DNA of 64,000 nucleotides from the NCBI RefSeq assembly GCF_030406775.1, contig NZ_CP129119.1, forward strand, positions 592,001-656,000, given 5' to 3'. The notes beneath the pieces were generated by a model. The model was not told the origin of the DNA, made no database searches, and saw nothing but the letters and a program-made list of their open reading frames with translations. The first letter of the stretch is position 1. Every line of letters starts with the position of its first letter. This DNA comes from Sporosarcina trichiuri (GTDB lineage: Bacteria > Bacillota > Bacilli > Bacillales_A > Planococcaceae). Both the position numbers and the translations under genes were made by a program. Shown here piece after piece: positions 25,913 to 34,770 of the stretch.

Positions 25913-26896
25913 ATGTCAAAAAATGTGTTAGTACTGGGCGAAACTCGCGAAGGCGAATTGCGGAACGTATCCTTTGAAGCCATAGCGGCGGCGAAGCAGA
26001 TTTCAGGAGGCGGCACGATCACAGGCGTACTCATCGGGGAATCAGTGGAGAACCTTGCGCAGGACATGATCCAGCACGGGGCGGACCGTGTCGTCACTGT
26101 TGAGAATGCGGACTTGAAGCAGTATACATCCGACGGCTTCGGCCAGGCGTTCATGGCTGTCTATGAACAGGAAAAGCCGGAAGCCATCGTCATGGGGCAT
26201 ACAGCACTCGGGAAGGACCTCTCCCCGAAGATCGCAGCCAAACTCGGCTCGGGACTCATTTCGGATGTTACAACGATCGAAGGGGAAGGCGACGATGCGG
26301 AATTCATCCGCCCGATCTACTCCGGAAAAGCATTCGAGAAGGTCAAGAACAAAGAAGGACTGCTGTTCGTGACGATCCGTCCGAACAACATCGAACCGCT
26401 TGAGAAGGACGACAGCCGCTCTGGTGACGTGTCATCCGTATCTGCGGACATCACGAACCTCCGCTCCGTCATCGCGGACGTCGTACGGAAAGCATCCGAA
26501 GGGGTCGACCTCTCCGAAGCGAAAGTCATCGTAGCAGGCGGACGCGGCGTCAAGAGCGAAGACGGTTTTAAACCGCTCGAAGAACTCGCGGATCTGCTCG
26601 GCGGCGCAGTCGGCGCATCCCGCGGTGCGTGTGATGCGGACTACTGTGATTACTCGCTCCAGATCGGCCAGACAGGGAAAGTCGTCACGCCTGACCTGTA
26701 CATCGCGGTCGGCATCTCCGGCGCGATCCAGCACATGGCGGGTATGTCGAACTCCAAGATCATCGTCGCCATCAACAAAGATCCGGAAGCCAACATCTTC
26801 AAAGTGGCGGACTACGGAATCGTCGGCGACCTGTTCGACGTCATGCCGATCCTGATCGACGAAGTGAAGAAACTCAAAGCGGGTCAGACTGCATAA
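25913..26896 (+). CDS. etfA: electron transfer flavoprotein alpha subunit
   Basis: The FAD-binding subunit of ETF, 327 residues. The C-terminal FAD domain is clear: [20 protein letters not shown] (about residue 203), [14 protein letters not shown] (about 237), [22 protein letters not shown] (about 253) and [17 protein letters not shown] (about 281). CTAGGAGGGAC precedes the ATG. It ends the fatty-acid degradation operon at a strong terminator. Confidence 0.95.
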   Translation: MSKNVLVLGETREGELRNVSFEAIAAAKQISGGGTITGVLIGESVENLAQDMIQHGADRVVTVENADLKQYTSDGFGQAFMAVYEQEKPEAIVMGHTALGKDLSPKIAAKLGSGLISDVTTIEGEGDDAEFIRPIYSGKAFEKVKNKEGLLFVTIRPNNIEPLEKDDSRSGDVSSVSADITNLRSVIADVVRKASEGVDLSEAKVIVAGGRGVKSEDGFKPLEELADLLGGAVGASRGACDADYCDYSLQIGQTGKVVTPDLYIAVGISGAIQHMAGMSNSKIIVAINKDPEANIFKVADYGIVGDLFDVMPILIDEVKKLKAGQTA

Positions 26897-26907
26897 TCAC
26901 ATTTCGG

Positions 26908-26947
26908 CAGGGCCTTCCATTTGTACTTGAATGGAAGGCCCTGTTTT
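26908..26947 (+). terminator. terminator of the fad/etf operon
   Basis: CAGGGCCTTCCATT and AATGGAAGGCCCTG form a perfect 14-bp stem followed by TTTT. Confidence 0.9.
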
Positions 26948-27076
26948 ACCGGAGCGGATCCTGCAAGCGATCCATCCCGCAGGTGCTGTAAGCGCTATAA
27001 GCAGATTTTTCGCCTCGGGTGAATGTGCATGATATACTTGTTCCAGAGTTGTTACCTACAAAGGAGGAATTATCCA

Positions 27077-27391
27077 ATGGCTATTCTGAACGCTACTGAT
27101 GCAGACTTTACTGAAAAGACAAGTGAAGGTGTCGTACTCGTTGACTTCTGGGCACCATGGTGCGGGCCTTGTAAGATGATCGCTCCGGTTCTTGAAGAAT
27201 TGGACGGCGAAATCGAAGGCAAAGCGCAGATCGTGAAAGTGAACGTGGATGACAACCAGGGAACTGCAAGCAAATTCGGCATCATGTCGATCCCGACACT
27301 CCTCGTCATGAAAGACGGCGAAACTGTCGACAAAGTAGTCGGCTTCCGTCCGAAAGAGGAACTTGCAAAATTGGTTGACCAGCACGCATAA
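27077..27391 (+). CDS. trxA: thioredoxin
   Basis: A 104-residue disulfide reductase. The active site WAPWCGPCKMIAP is at about residues 25-37, and the cis-proline segment is MSIPTLLV at about 71. AAGGAGG sits nine bases before the ATG; the frame is open further upstream but no ribosome binding site supports a longer form. It is a single gene with its own terminator at 27407-27442, upstream of uvrC as in related genomes. Confidence 0.97.
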   Translation: MAILNATDADFTEKTSEGVVLVDFWAPWCGPCKMIAPVLEELDGEIEGKAQIVKVNVDDNQGTASKFGIMSIPTLLVMKDGETVDKVVGFRPKEELAKLVDQHA

Positions 27392-27406
27392 GCTTACTAT
27401 CTCAAG

Positions 27407-27442
27407 ACCGGGTCCCTGTTCTCAGCGGAACCCGGTTTTTTT
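27407..27442 (+). terminator. terminator of trxA
   Basis: ACCGGGTCC...GGAACCCGGT stem followed by seven T residues. Confidence 0.85.
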
Positions 27443-27460
27443 GGCAGGTGACAGATAACC

Positions 27461-29263
27461 ATGAATGAATTGATCCAGCAGAAGCTCGCCATCCTTCCCG
27501 ATGATCCCGGGTGCTATCTCATGAAAGACAGGCAGGGCACCATCATCTACGTCGGTAAGGCGAAAGTGCTGAAAAACCGGGTCCGCAGCTATTTCACCGG
27601 ATCCCATGACGCGAAAACCCAGCGGCTCGTCTCCGAAATCGAGGACTTCGAGTTCATCATCACGTCGTCCAACATCGAGGCGCTCATCCTGGAGCTGAAC
27701 CTCATCAAGCAGTACGATCCGAAATACAACATCATGCTGAAGGACGATAAGACGTATCCGTATCTGAAGCTGACCGCGGAACGCCATCCGAAACTGATCG
27801 TCACGCGGATCGTCAAAAAGGACAAAGGCCGCTATTTCGGTCCGTATCCGAACGTCACGGCAGCGACCGAGACGAAGAAACTGCTCGACCGGCTGTATCC
27901 GTACCGGAAATGCCATACGCTGCCGGACCGGGTCTGCCTGTATTACCATATGGGCCAGTGCCTGGCGCCGTGCGTCTACGACGTATCGAAGGAGACGTAC
28001 AAGGAGATGACCGACGACATCGCCCGGTTCCTGAACGGCGGCTATAAAGAAATGAAGAAAGAGCTCACCGTGAAGATGAATGCCGCTGCCGAGAACCTCG
28101 AATTCGAGCGGGCGACGGAGTACCGCGACCAGATCACGAACATCGAAACGGTCATGGAGAAGCAGACGATGACGATGCACGATTTCAAGGACCGTGACAT
28201 CTTCGGCTACGCCGTCGAAAAGGGCTGGATGTGCGTGCAGGTGTTCTTCGTGCGTCAGGGCAAGCTGATTGAGCGCGACGTCTCGCTGTTCCCGATGTAC
28301 CAGGATCCGGAAGAGGAACTGCTGACGTTCATCGGCCAGTTCTACAGCAAAGCCGCGCACATCAAACCGAGCGAAGTGCTGCTGCCGCAGGATACCGACA
28401 AAGATCTTGTCGAGCAGCTGCTCGATGTGCACGCGTACATTCCGCAGCGGGGCAAGAAGAAGGATCTCGTGCAGCTCGCCAACAAGAACGCAGCGATTTC
28501 CCTGCGGCAGAAATTCCAGCTGCTCGACCGGCAGGAGGAACGGACAGTCGGCGCCTGCGAGGAACTCGGCGATGCGATGAACATCTCCATCCCGCTGCGC
28601 ATCGAAGCGTTCGACAACTCGCACACGCACGGCGTCGAGCCGGTATCGGCAATGGTATCGTTCGTTGACGGCAAGCCGAACCGGAAGGACTACCGGAAAT
28701 ACAAGACGAAGACGGCCGCAGCGCATGATGACTACGGGGCGATGCGGGAAGTGATCCGGCGCCGGTACAGCCGCGTGCTGAAGGACGATCTCCCGCTGCC
28801 TGACCTGATCGTCATCGATGGCGGGAAAGGGCAGATGAACATCGCCCGCGAAGTGATCGAAGACGAGCTCGGCCTGTCGATCCCGATCGCCGGTCTCGCG
28901 AAAGACGAGAAGCACCAGACCGCGAACCTGCTGTACGGGTCGCCACCGGAACTGATCCCGCTGAAGCGCTCGAGCGAAGCGTTCTACCTGCTGCAGCGTA
29001 TCCAGGACGAAGTGCACCGGTTCGCCATCACGTTCCACCGGCAGCGGCGCCAGGCCGGCTCGCTCGTGTCCTCGCTCGATGGACTGCCCGGCGTCGGGCC
29101 GAAACGGAAGCAGAAGCTGCTCAAGCACTTCGGCTCCGTCAAGAAAATCAAGGCCGCCACCACCGACCAGCTCATCGAAGCCGGCCTCCCGAAGTCCGTC
29201 GCCGAATCGGTGACAGAATATTTCACGGAGCAGGCGAAAGCGAAAGAAGAAGTGGAAGACTGA
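27461..29263 (+). CDS. uvrC: UvrABC system protein C
   Basis: Makes the dual incisions in nucleotide excision repair. The 600-residue protein has an N-terminal GIY-YIG nuclease domain ([19 protein letters not shown], about residue 17) and a Cys-rich linker ([21 protein letters not shown], about 151-171). A UvrB-binding domain ([19 protein letters not shown], about 205), an RNase H-like 5' nuclease ([10 protein letters not shown], about 380) and C-terminal helix-hairpin-helix motifs ([19 protein letters not shown], about 540) follow. The ribosome binding site is weak (GCAGGTGA). It is followed by a terminator. Confidence 0.96.
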   Translation: MNELIQQKLAILPDDPGCYLMKDRQGTIIYVGKAKVLKNRVRSYFTGSHDAKTQRLVSEIEDFEFIITSSNIEALILELNLIKQYDPKYNIMLKDDKTYPYLKLTAERHPKLIVTRIVKKDKGRYFGPYPNVTAATETKKLLDRLYPYRKCHTLPDRVCLYYHMGQCLAPCVYDVSKETYKEMTDDIARFLNGGYKEMKKELTVKMNAAAENLEFERATEYRDQITNIETVMEKQTMTMHDFKDRDIFGYAVEKGWMCVQVFFVRQGKLIERDVSLFPMYQDPEEELLTFIGQFYSKAAHIKPSEVLLPQDTDKDLVEQLLDVHAYIPQRGKKKDLVQLANKNAAISLRQKFQLLDRQEERTVGACEELGDAMNISIPLRIEAFDNSHTHGVEPVSAMVSFVDGKPNRKDYRKYKTKTAAAHDDYGAMREVIRRRYSRVLKDDLPLPDLIVIDGGKGQMNIAREVIEDELGLSIPIAGLAKDEKHQTANLLYGSPPELIPLKRSSEAFYLLQRIQDEVHRFAITFHRQRRQAGSLVSSLDGLPGVGPKRKQKLLKHFGSVKKIKAATTDQLIEAGLPKSVAESVTEYFTEQAKAKEEVED

Positions 29264-29265
29264 CA

Positions 29266-29291
29266 ACGGACCTGTGGCGGGTCCGTTTTTT
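29266..29291 (+). terminator. terminator of uvrC
   Basis: ACGGACC and GGGTCCGT stem followed by TTTTT. Confidence 0.85.
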
Positions 29292-29322
29292 GTGCTGTGA
29301 CGGGGGAGGGGCATGAGGAATT

Positions 29323-29460
29323 GAGCGATTATGGTGAGAAAATGATCGGTCAGCACCAGCAATTGATCGCTTAGCGGTACTATATGATCGGTCAGCTGCA
29401 AGAATGGAGCGGTTCGCCGACTGAAACGAGCGGTTCGCCGCTTGAATGGAGCGGTCCGTA
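29323..29460. repeat. periodic repeat array C (core GAGCGGTTC/GATCGGTCA, exact 21-bp period)
   Basis: Seven units begin at 29323, 29344, 29365, 29386, 29407, 29428 and 29449, every interval being exactly 21 bases. Cores read GAGCGATT, GATCGGTC, GATCGCTT, GATCGGTC, GAGCGGTT, GAGCGGTT and GAGCGGTC, mostly preceded by AAT or AATG. Read on the minus strand, several are CGCTCCATTC, the core of array A. The array lies between the converging terminators of uvrC and yslB. Confidence 0.85.
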
Positions 29461-29486
29461 TCCTGCAGCACTGCAACACCCGAACA

Positions 29487-29521
29487 CAAAAAAACCGGAG
29501 AGGCCGCAAGCCTCTCCGGTT
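29487..29521 (-). terminator. terminator of yslB
   Basis: On the minus strand ACCGGAGAGG and CCTCTCCGGT form a perfect stem followed by seven T residues. Confidence 0.9.
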
Positions 29522-29527
29522 CACCAG

Positions 29528-29944
29528 TCATTCACCTAAGTTATACGTCTCATCCCACCGGACCTGCAAAACGATGCGGCCCGTGTCGGCGTCACGCGAT
29601 CCATAACACTCGGTCAGGCAGCCGTTCGCGATCTGATGCTGCTCGGCGAGGAATCCGGATTCCAGGCTGAACGCATCCTCGGTCGCCGGCGACTCCAGCC
29701 GATCCGTCAATTCATAATCGATTTCCTCTTTGCCGGATGACACGCGCACGAGCGTCCCCCAGCCGGCTTCCTTGAAAAATTGGGGGACTTCATCCACCGA
29801 AAAAACAGGGAACTTGCGGGCGATCTCTTTGCCGGCCCAATACAGAATATCATCTTCATGCTTCCCGAGGATATCCGGGATCACATGATCTCTCAGCAGC
29901 TCATAACCGAAGCGTGTCGGCTGTCCAGTGGTCTCGTTTGCCAA
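29528..29944 (-). CDS. yslB: DUF2507/YslB family protein
   Basis: A 138-residue cytosolic protein beginning with TTG (MANETTGQPTRFGYELLRDHVIPDILG). AAGGGATG lies about nine bases upstream. Family features include LGKHEDDILYWAGKEIARKF (about residues 26-45) and ESGFLAEQHQIANGC (about 95-109). Function is unknown; the fold is related to small ligand-binding (V4R-like) proteins, which I recall rather than derive. In B. subtilis yslB also lies beside sdhC. Here it is on the opposite strand, diverging from sdhC. Confidence 0.8.
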   Translation of the reverse strand: MANETTGQPTRFGYELLRDHVIPDILGKHEDDILYWAGKEIARKFPVFSVDEVPQFFKEAGWGTLVRVSSGKEEIDYELTDRLESPATEDAFSLESGFLAEQHQIANGCLTECYGSRDADTGRIVLQVRWDETYNLGE

Positions 29945-30030
29945 AGCGCAAGCATCCCTTTCGTCGTTGTCTGTTCCAATCCAGTAAGTTTTCCTGATGT
30001 AAGAAAGGCGTGCCGAATAAGCGAGTCACC

Positions 30031-30059
30031 TTGACCTACCCAAAATGGAAGAGTACAAT
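30031..30059 (+). promoter_or_regulatory. sigma-A promoter of sdhCAB
   Basis: TTGACC, 17 bases, TACAAT. The leader to sdhC is about 105 nt, long enough for post-transcriptional control, as is known for sdh in B. subtilis. Confidence 0.65.
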
Positions 30060-30169
30060 GTACATGTTATTATATTGTAACACGAAGAGACGGACCGTCA
30101 ATCATTCGTTCGCAAACGTACGGCGATGTACACACAATCCGGCTCATATATTAAGGGAGGGTAAATCAC

Positions 30170-30778
30170 TTGGTGAGAGAATCAGAGTTCTATTGGCGAC
30201 GCCTGCATTCACTGCTCGGGATCATTCCGATCGGCCTGTTCGTGACGCAGCACTTGATCATCAACCATTTCGCAACAAGAGGTGTTGAATCATTCAACAC
30301 AGCGGCACATTTCATTGAAAACCTGCCGTTCATCTATTTCCTCGAATGGTTCGTCATCTACATACCGCTCATGTTCCACGCGTTTTACGGAGTCTATCTT
30401 GCGTTCACTTCGAAAAACAACGTGCAGCGCTACGGCACGTTCCGTAACTGGATGTTCATGCTCCAGCGGATTTCAGGTGTATTCCTTGTCATCTTCATCG
30501 CATGGCACATCTACGAGACACGTATCCAGAAACTGTTCGGTACGGAAGTCAACTTCGACATGATGGCTGACATCCTGAGCAACCCGTTCATGATCGTGTT
30601 CTATGCACTTGGAATCATCGCAGCAACGTTCCACCTGGCGAACGGTATCTGGTCATTCCTCGTTACTTGGGGACTTGCACAGTCACCGCGTTCCCAGCGT
30701 ATCGTCTCTTATGTAACTATGATCTTTTTCGTTGTTCTGACGGTTATCGGTCTGCGTGCACTGTTCGCATTCGTCTAA
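30170..30778 (+). CDS. sdhC: succinate dehydrogenase cytochrome b558 subunit
   Basis: The membrane anchor of complex II, 202 residues with five transmembrane segments. Heme-ligand histidines are present in RLHSLLGIIPIG (about residue 10), TQHLIINHF (about 27), MFHAFYGVY (about 70), FIAWHIYETRI (about 112) and AATFHLANGIW (about 155), the pattern of the di-heme B. subtilis protein. The start is TTG at 30170, nine bases after GGGAGG. It is the first gene of sdhCAB, which links the TCA cycle to menaquinone. Confidence 0.95.
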   Translation: MVRESEFYWRRLHSLLGIIPIGLFVTQHLIINHFATRGVESFNTAAHFIENLPFIYFLEWFVIYIPLMFHAFYGVYLAFTSKNNVQRYGTFRNWMFMLQRISGVFLVIFIAWHIYETRIQKLFGTEVNFDMMADILSNPFMIVFYALGIIAATFHLANGIWSFLVTWGLAQSPRSQRIVSYVTMIFFVVLTVIGLRALFAFV

Positions 30779-30821
30779 GAACAATTTTGTAATCATGTAA
30801 ATTTTGAGGAGTGAAACAACT

Positions 30822-32570
30822 ATGTCAAAAGGCAGAGTGATTGTCGTAGGCGGCGGTCTCGCCGGACTTATGGCAACCATCAAGGCATCAGAAGAAGGCG
30901 TCGGAGTCGACTTGTTTTCCCTCGTACCTGTTAAACGTTCCCACTCCGTCTGTGCCCAGGGCGGTATCAACGGTGCGGTGAATACGAAAGGGGAAGGCGA
31001 CTCCCCATGGATCCACTTTGACGATACGGTATATGGCGGGGACTTCCTGGCCAACCAGCCTCCGGTAAAAGCGATGGCGGACGCGGCACCGAGTATCATC
31101 CACCTGTTCGACCGGATGGGCGTCATGTTCAACCGGACACCGGAAGGCCTTCTTGACTTCCGCCGTTTCGGCGGAACGATGCACCACCGTACGGCATATG
31201 CCGGCGCGACAACGGGACAGCAGCTCCTGTATGCATTGGACGAGCAGGTCCGTGCACAGGAAGTCGCAGGTCTTGTGCAGAAGTATGAACACTGGGAATT
31301 CCTTGGTGTGGTACTTGACGAAGAAGGCATCTGCCGCGGAATCCGTGCGCAGGACCTCCGGACAATGGAAATCAAAGCATTCCCTGCGGATGCGGTCATC
31401 ATGGCGACCGGCGGACCGGGAATCATCTTCGGGAAGTCGACGAACTCGGTCATCAATACAGGATCGGCCGCTTCGATCGTCTACCAGCAGGGTGCGAAAT
31501 ATGCGAACGGCGAATTCATCCAAATCCACCCGACTGCGATTCCGGGAGACGACAAACTGCGTCTCATGAGTGAATCCGCACGTGGGGAAGGCGGACGGAT
31601 CTGGACGTACAAAGACGGCAAGCCTTGGTACTTCCTCGAAGAGAAATACCCGGCATACGGTAACCTCGTGCCGCGGGATATCGCGACACGTGAGATCTTC
31701 GACGTCTGTGTGAACCAGAAGCTCGGCATCAACGGCGAGAACATGGTCTATCTCGACCTGTCCCATAAAGATCCGCATGAGCTTGACGTCAAACTCGGCG
31801 GCATCATCGAAATCTACGAGAAGTTCACAGGCGAAGATCCGCGCAAAGTGCCGATGAAGATCTTCCCGGCAGTCCATTACTCAATGGGCGGACTGTGGGT
31901 CGACTACGAACAGCACACGTCCATCCCAGGATTGTTTGCGGCGGGTGAATGTGACTACTCACAGCATGGCGGAAACCGTCTCGGTGCGAACTCCCTCCTT
32001 TCTGCGGTATACGGCGGTATGCTCGCAGGACCGGAAGCCGTCAAGTACATGAAAGGTCTCAAGACATCTGCGGATGATCTGCCTTCCAAGATCTTCGACG
32101 ACGCGGTCAAAGAAGAGCAGGAGAAGTGGGATAAAATCATCAGCATGAAGGGGACCGAGAATGCATATGTCATTCACCGGGAACTTGGCGAGCTGATGAC
32201 GGAGAACGTGACCGTTGTCCGGTACAACGATCGTCTCGAGGCGACAGACAAGAAGATCCAGGAGCTCCTCGAGCGCTGGGAAAACATCGATATGACAGAT
32301 ACGCAGCAGTGGTCCAACCAAGGCGCAACGTTTACGCGTCAGCTGAAAAACATGCTATACTTGGCACGGGTCATCACACTCGGTGCCCTGAAACGTGACG
32401 AAAGCCGCGGCGCGCATTACAAGCCGGACTTCCCGGAACGTGACGACGAGAACTTCCTGAAAACGACGATTGCCCAGTTCGACGGAAAGTCCGCACCGAT
32501 CATCTCTTACGAAGAGGTCGATACATCCCTGATCCCGCCTCGTAAGCGCGACTATACGTCAGCCCACTAA
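30822..32570 (+). CDS. sdhA: succinate dehydrogenase flavoprotein subunit
   Basis: Oxidises succinate to fumarate, 582 residues. The FAD Rossmann motif IVVGGGLAGLMATIKA lies near residue 6, and the covalent FAD histidine region is RSHSVCAQGGINGAVN (about residue 41). Active-site segments include FIQIHPTAIPG and ESARGEGGRIW (about 230-260), RDIATREIF, and HYSMGGLWVD (about 350) followed by GECDYSQHGGNRLGANSLL. GAGGAG precedes the ATG. The gene is followed by sdhB after about 53 bp. Confidence 0.96.
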   Translation: MSKGRVIVVGGGLAGLMATIKASEEGVGVDLFSLVPVKRSHSVCAQGGINGAVNTKGEGDSPWIHFDDTVYGGDFLANQPPVKAMADAAPSIIHLFDRMGVMFNRTPEGLLDFRRFGGTMHHRTAYAGATTGQQLLYALDEQVRAQEVAGLVQKYEHWEFLGVVLDEEGICRGIRAQDLRTMEIKAFPADAVIMATGGPGIIFGKSTNSVINTGSAASIVYQQGAKYANGEFIQIHPTAIPGDDKLRLMSESARGEGGRIWTYKDGKPWYFLEEKYPAYGNLVPRDIATREIFDVCVNQKLGINGENMVYLDLSHKDPHELDVKLGGIIEIYEKFTGEDPRKVPMKIFPAVHYSMGGLWVDYEQHTSIPGLFAAGECDYSQHGGNRLGANSLLSAVYGGMLAGPEAVKYMKGLKTSADDLPSKIFDDAVKEEQEKWDKIISMKGTENAYVIHRELGELMTENVTVVRYNDRLEATDKKIQELLERWENIDMTDTQQWSNQGATFTRQLKNMLYLARVITLGALKRDESRGAHYKPDFPERDDENFLKTTIAQFDGKSAPIISYEEVDTSLIPPRKRDYTSAH

Positions 32571-32623
32571 GTGCCCGGCGTATCGCTGCACGATTATTCC
32601 GCATCGAAAGGAGACTGACGGAA

Positions 32624-33424
32624 ATGAGTGAACAACAAACCGCTGTCGCAGAAAAGACAGCACCCGGTAAAACAGTTATTTTCGAAATCCAGCGTCAGGA
32701 TACACCTGAATCCGCGCCATACATGGAGTCTTTCGAAATCCCATATAAGCCTAACATGAACGTCATTTCCGCTCTGATGGAAATCCGGAGGAACCCGGTC
32801 AATTCGAAGGGCGAGAAAACTACACCGATCAACTGGGACATGAACTGTCTCGAGGAAGTATGCGGTGCCTGCTCGATGGTCATCAACGGCCGTCCGCGCC
32901 AGTCGTGTACAGCCCTCGTCGATCAGCTCACACAGCCGATCAAACTGGAGCCGATGCGCACATTCCCGGTTGTCCGTGACTTGATGGTCGACCGTGAAGG
33001 CATGTTCGACTCCCTCAAGAAAATCAAAGCATGGGTTCCGATTGACGGAACGTACGATCTCGGTGAAGGTCCCCGTATGCCGGAGCGCAAGCGCCAGTGG
33101 GCATACGAGCTGTCGAAATGCATGACATGCGGCGTCTGCCTCGAGGCATGCCCGAACGTCAACGACTCGACAAACTTCATGGGGCCGTTCGCGATTTCGC
33201 AAGTCCGCCTGTTCAACACGCATCCAACTGGCGCGAAGAACAAAGATGAGCGTCTCGCAGCGTTGATGACAGACGGAGGCCTCGCCGAGTGCGGGAACTC
33301 CCAGAACTGTGTCGTGGCTTGCCCGAAAGGTATTCCATTGACGACGTCCATCGCATCCATGAACCGTGCAACAACGGTTCAGATGTTCAAGAACTTCTTC
33401 GGAAGCGACCATATGGTGGACTGA
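32624..33424 (+). CDS. sdhB: succinate dehydrogenase iron-sulfur subunit
   Basis: Carries electrons from SdhA to SdhC, 266 residues. The [2Fe-2S] ligands are in CLEEVCGACSMVINGRPRQSC (about residues 76-96). The [4Fe-4S]/[3Fe-4S] ligands are in CMTCGVCLEACPN (about 166) and CGNSQNCVVACPKGIPL (about 224-240). GAAAGGAG precedes the ATG. The operon ends at the terminator 33439-33484. Confidence 0.96.
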   Translation: MSEQQTAVAEKTAPGKTVIFEIQRQDTPESAPYMESFEIPYKPNMNVISALMEIRRNPVNSKGEKTTPINWDMNCLEEVCGACSMVINGRPRQSCTALVDQLTQPIKLEPMRTFPVVRDLMVDREGMFDSLKKIKAWVPIDGTYDLGEGPRMPERKRQWAYELSKCMTCGVCLEACPNVNDSTNFMGPFAISQVRLFNTHPTGAKNKDERLAALMTDGGLAECGNSQNCVVACPKGIPLTTSIASMNRATTVQMFKNFFGSDHMVD

Positions 33425-33438
33425 TCCCCGCCAGTCCA

Positions 33439-33484
33439 ACACCCGGATTGCCAGCTGTTCGCTGGCCGTCCGGGTGTTTTTCTT
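33439..33484 (+). terminator. terminator of sdhCAB
   Basis: ACACCCGGA-CCAGC-GCTGG-TCCGGGTGT forms a two-part stem followed by TTTTTC. Confidence 0.9.
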
Positions 33485-33511
33485 TCGTTGAATGGGGGGC
33501 AAGGCGGCCTG

Positions 33512-33664
33512 CGCTCATAAACCGGGTCATTCCGCTCATAAAAAAGAGTTTTTGCTCATAAATCCCGGAATCTGCTCATAAAAAGCGATTACCGCTCATA
33601 AATCTCCAGTAGTGATCATTAAACTAAAATAGCGCTCATAAACTTGTCCAAACCGCTCATAAAG
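33512..33664. repeat. periodic repeat array D (core CGCTCATAAA, 20-bp period)
   Basis: Eight units begin at 33512, 33533, 33553, 33573, 33593, 33613, 33633 and 33653, one 21-base interval and then exactly 20. The core is (C/T)GCTCATAAA in seven units and TGATCATTAA in one; the other 10 bases of each unit are unrelated. It is noncoding and lies after the sdhCAB terminator. The remaining stretch to about 33840 is GC-rich filler with CCGGCTCCGCTGCGCT, also seen in similar form near 14465, and holds no gene. Confidence 0.9.
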
Positions 33665-33855
33665 ACGTCCATTCCAAAAAAAGTTTCAACCCCTTAGCTT
33701 GCCGGCTCCGCTGCGCTCCGCATTTCCTGTGGAACACCCAAGGCGATGGAGCCGTCATCGACTTCCGCGGCTCAACTCGCATGCCTCGTACAGCCTGTGC
33801 CGCGTATAATGCACTTGACAAGTCAATCTCACTTCTTATTTTCAGATAACTTTGC

Positions 33856-33888
33856 TATACTGATAAATGAATGAGTATTCACTTATCA
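33856..33888 (+). promoter_or_regulatory. ysmA promoter with FadR-like operator
   Basis: TATACT (33856-33861) has TTCTTA 17 bases upstream. TGAATGAGTATTCACTTA (33868-33885) fits the FadR box TGAATGAMTANTCATTCA at most positions and is nested in an imperfect palindrome TGATAA...TTATCA (33861-33888). Binding there would block initiation. Confidence 0.55.
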
Positions 33889-33906
33889 GACTGGGGGGCG
33901 TTTTGA

Positions 33907-34362
33907 TTGAAACAGACGTATATTGAGAACCTCGAAGAGTGGCAGGAGGGCTTTCGGTTCTCTGTGCCGATCCGTGTCCGTTTTTCCGAGACGGATATGT
34001 TCGGCCATTTGAACAATACCGTGACATTCGCCTATTTCGAGCAGGCGCGCATCGACTATCTTAAACATATCGGTCTCATGAATGACTGGCTCGATCCGGA
34101 CGGCGACTGCATCCCTGTCGTCGCCGATCTCCAATGCGATTATGTGAAACAAGTGTTTTTCGATGAAACGGTGGACGTTCATGTCAAAGCCGGTTCGATC
34201 GGACGAAGTTCCGTCGATATCCATTACATGGGGAAGAACGAAAAGGGAGACATCGTTTTCACAGGGCGCGGTGCCATGGTGCAGATTTCCAAGAAAACCG
34301 GGTCGGGTGTTCCGTGGAGTGAACACGAGAAAGAGCAATTCTGCGAGAAAACCAGGAACTGA
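33907..34362 (+). CDS. ysmA: acyl-CoA thioesterase, 4HBT (hotdog) family (YsmA)
   Basis: A 151-residue hotdog-fold protein. RVRFSETDMFGHLNNTVTFAYFEQARIDYL (about residues 23-52) contains the Asp of the YbgC/FcbC-type active site, and later strands include VVADLQCDYVKQVFFDETVDV. It probably hydrolyses acyl-CoA; the acyl chain is unknown. The start is TTG at 33907 after a G-rich Shine-Dalgarno (GGGGGG). It lies between sdhB and gerE as in B. subtilis. The FadR-like operator suggests a link to fatty-acid status. Confidence 0.85.
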   Translation: MKQTYIENLEEWQEGFRFSVPIRVRFSETDMFGHLNNTVTFAYFEQARIDYLKHIGLMNDWLDPDGDCIPVVADLQCDYVKQVFFDETVDVHVKAGSIGRSSVDIHYMGKNEKGDIVFTGRGAMVQISKKTGSGVPWSEHEKEQFCEKTRN

Positions 34363-34423
34363 GCCGGCACAGCCTCTCCACAGTTGGAATACTGTAAAGA
34401 GAAACCGATGGGAGGGGCGCGTC

Positions 34424-34648
34424 TTGAATGAGGAGTTTAGCAGCCGTTCTGTGCTGACGGGCAGGGAACGGCAAATATTCACGCTGCTGATTGCCGATCA
34501 CACAACAAAAGAGATTGCCGGCGAATTGGGCATCAGTGAAAAAACAGTTCGGAATCATATTTCGAACACCATCCAGAAACTTGGGGTCTCTGGCAGAGCC
34601 CAGGCGATGATCGAATTGATCCGGCTCGGTGAATTGAGCATTGATTGA
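34424..34648 (+). CDS. gerE: spore germination/late sporulation regulator GerE
   Basis: A 74-residue LuxR-type DNA-binding protein that controls late mother-cell (sigma-K) genes. LTGRERQIFTLLIADHTTKEIAGELGISEKTVRNHISNTIQKLGVSGRAQA forms the four-helix HTH and is close to B. subtilis GerE in sequence and identical in length. The start is TTG at 34424, seven bases after GGGAGGGG; the open frame upstream overlaps ysmA and is not used. A terminator follows. Confidence 0.93.
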   Translation: MNEEFSSRSVLTGRERQIFTLLIADHTTKEIAGELGISEKTVRNHISNTIQKLGVSGRAQAMIELIRLGELSID

Positions 34649-34665
34649 CCGCAAAGCGGGTATGG

Positions 34666-34695
34666 AAGACTGCAGAGATGTCTGCAGTCTTTTTT
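34666..34695 (+). terminator. terminator of gerE
   Basis: AAGACTGCAGA and TCTGCAGTCTT form a perfect stem followed by TTTT. Confidence 0.9.
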
Positions 34696-34770
34696 CGTGA
34701 TTCGGAAGAATATCGGACAGATCTGGTATACTTCATTTTGAACCAATATACAAGTCGAGGAGGAGAAAAG

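Noticed and set aside
26950..27000. Remnant of a periodic array after etfA
   Set aside because: GAGCGGATCC, CGATCCATC and CGCTATAA occur but at 15- and 25-base steps with mixed orientation; too irregular to call.
27422..29524. 700-codon open frame on the minus strand
   Set aside because: It is the antisense of uvrC, whose domains are unmistakable. High GC at third positions keeps the opposite strand open.
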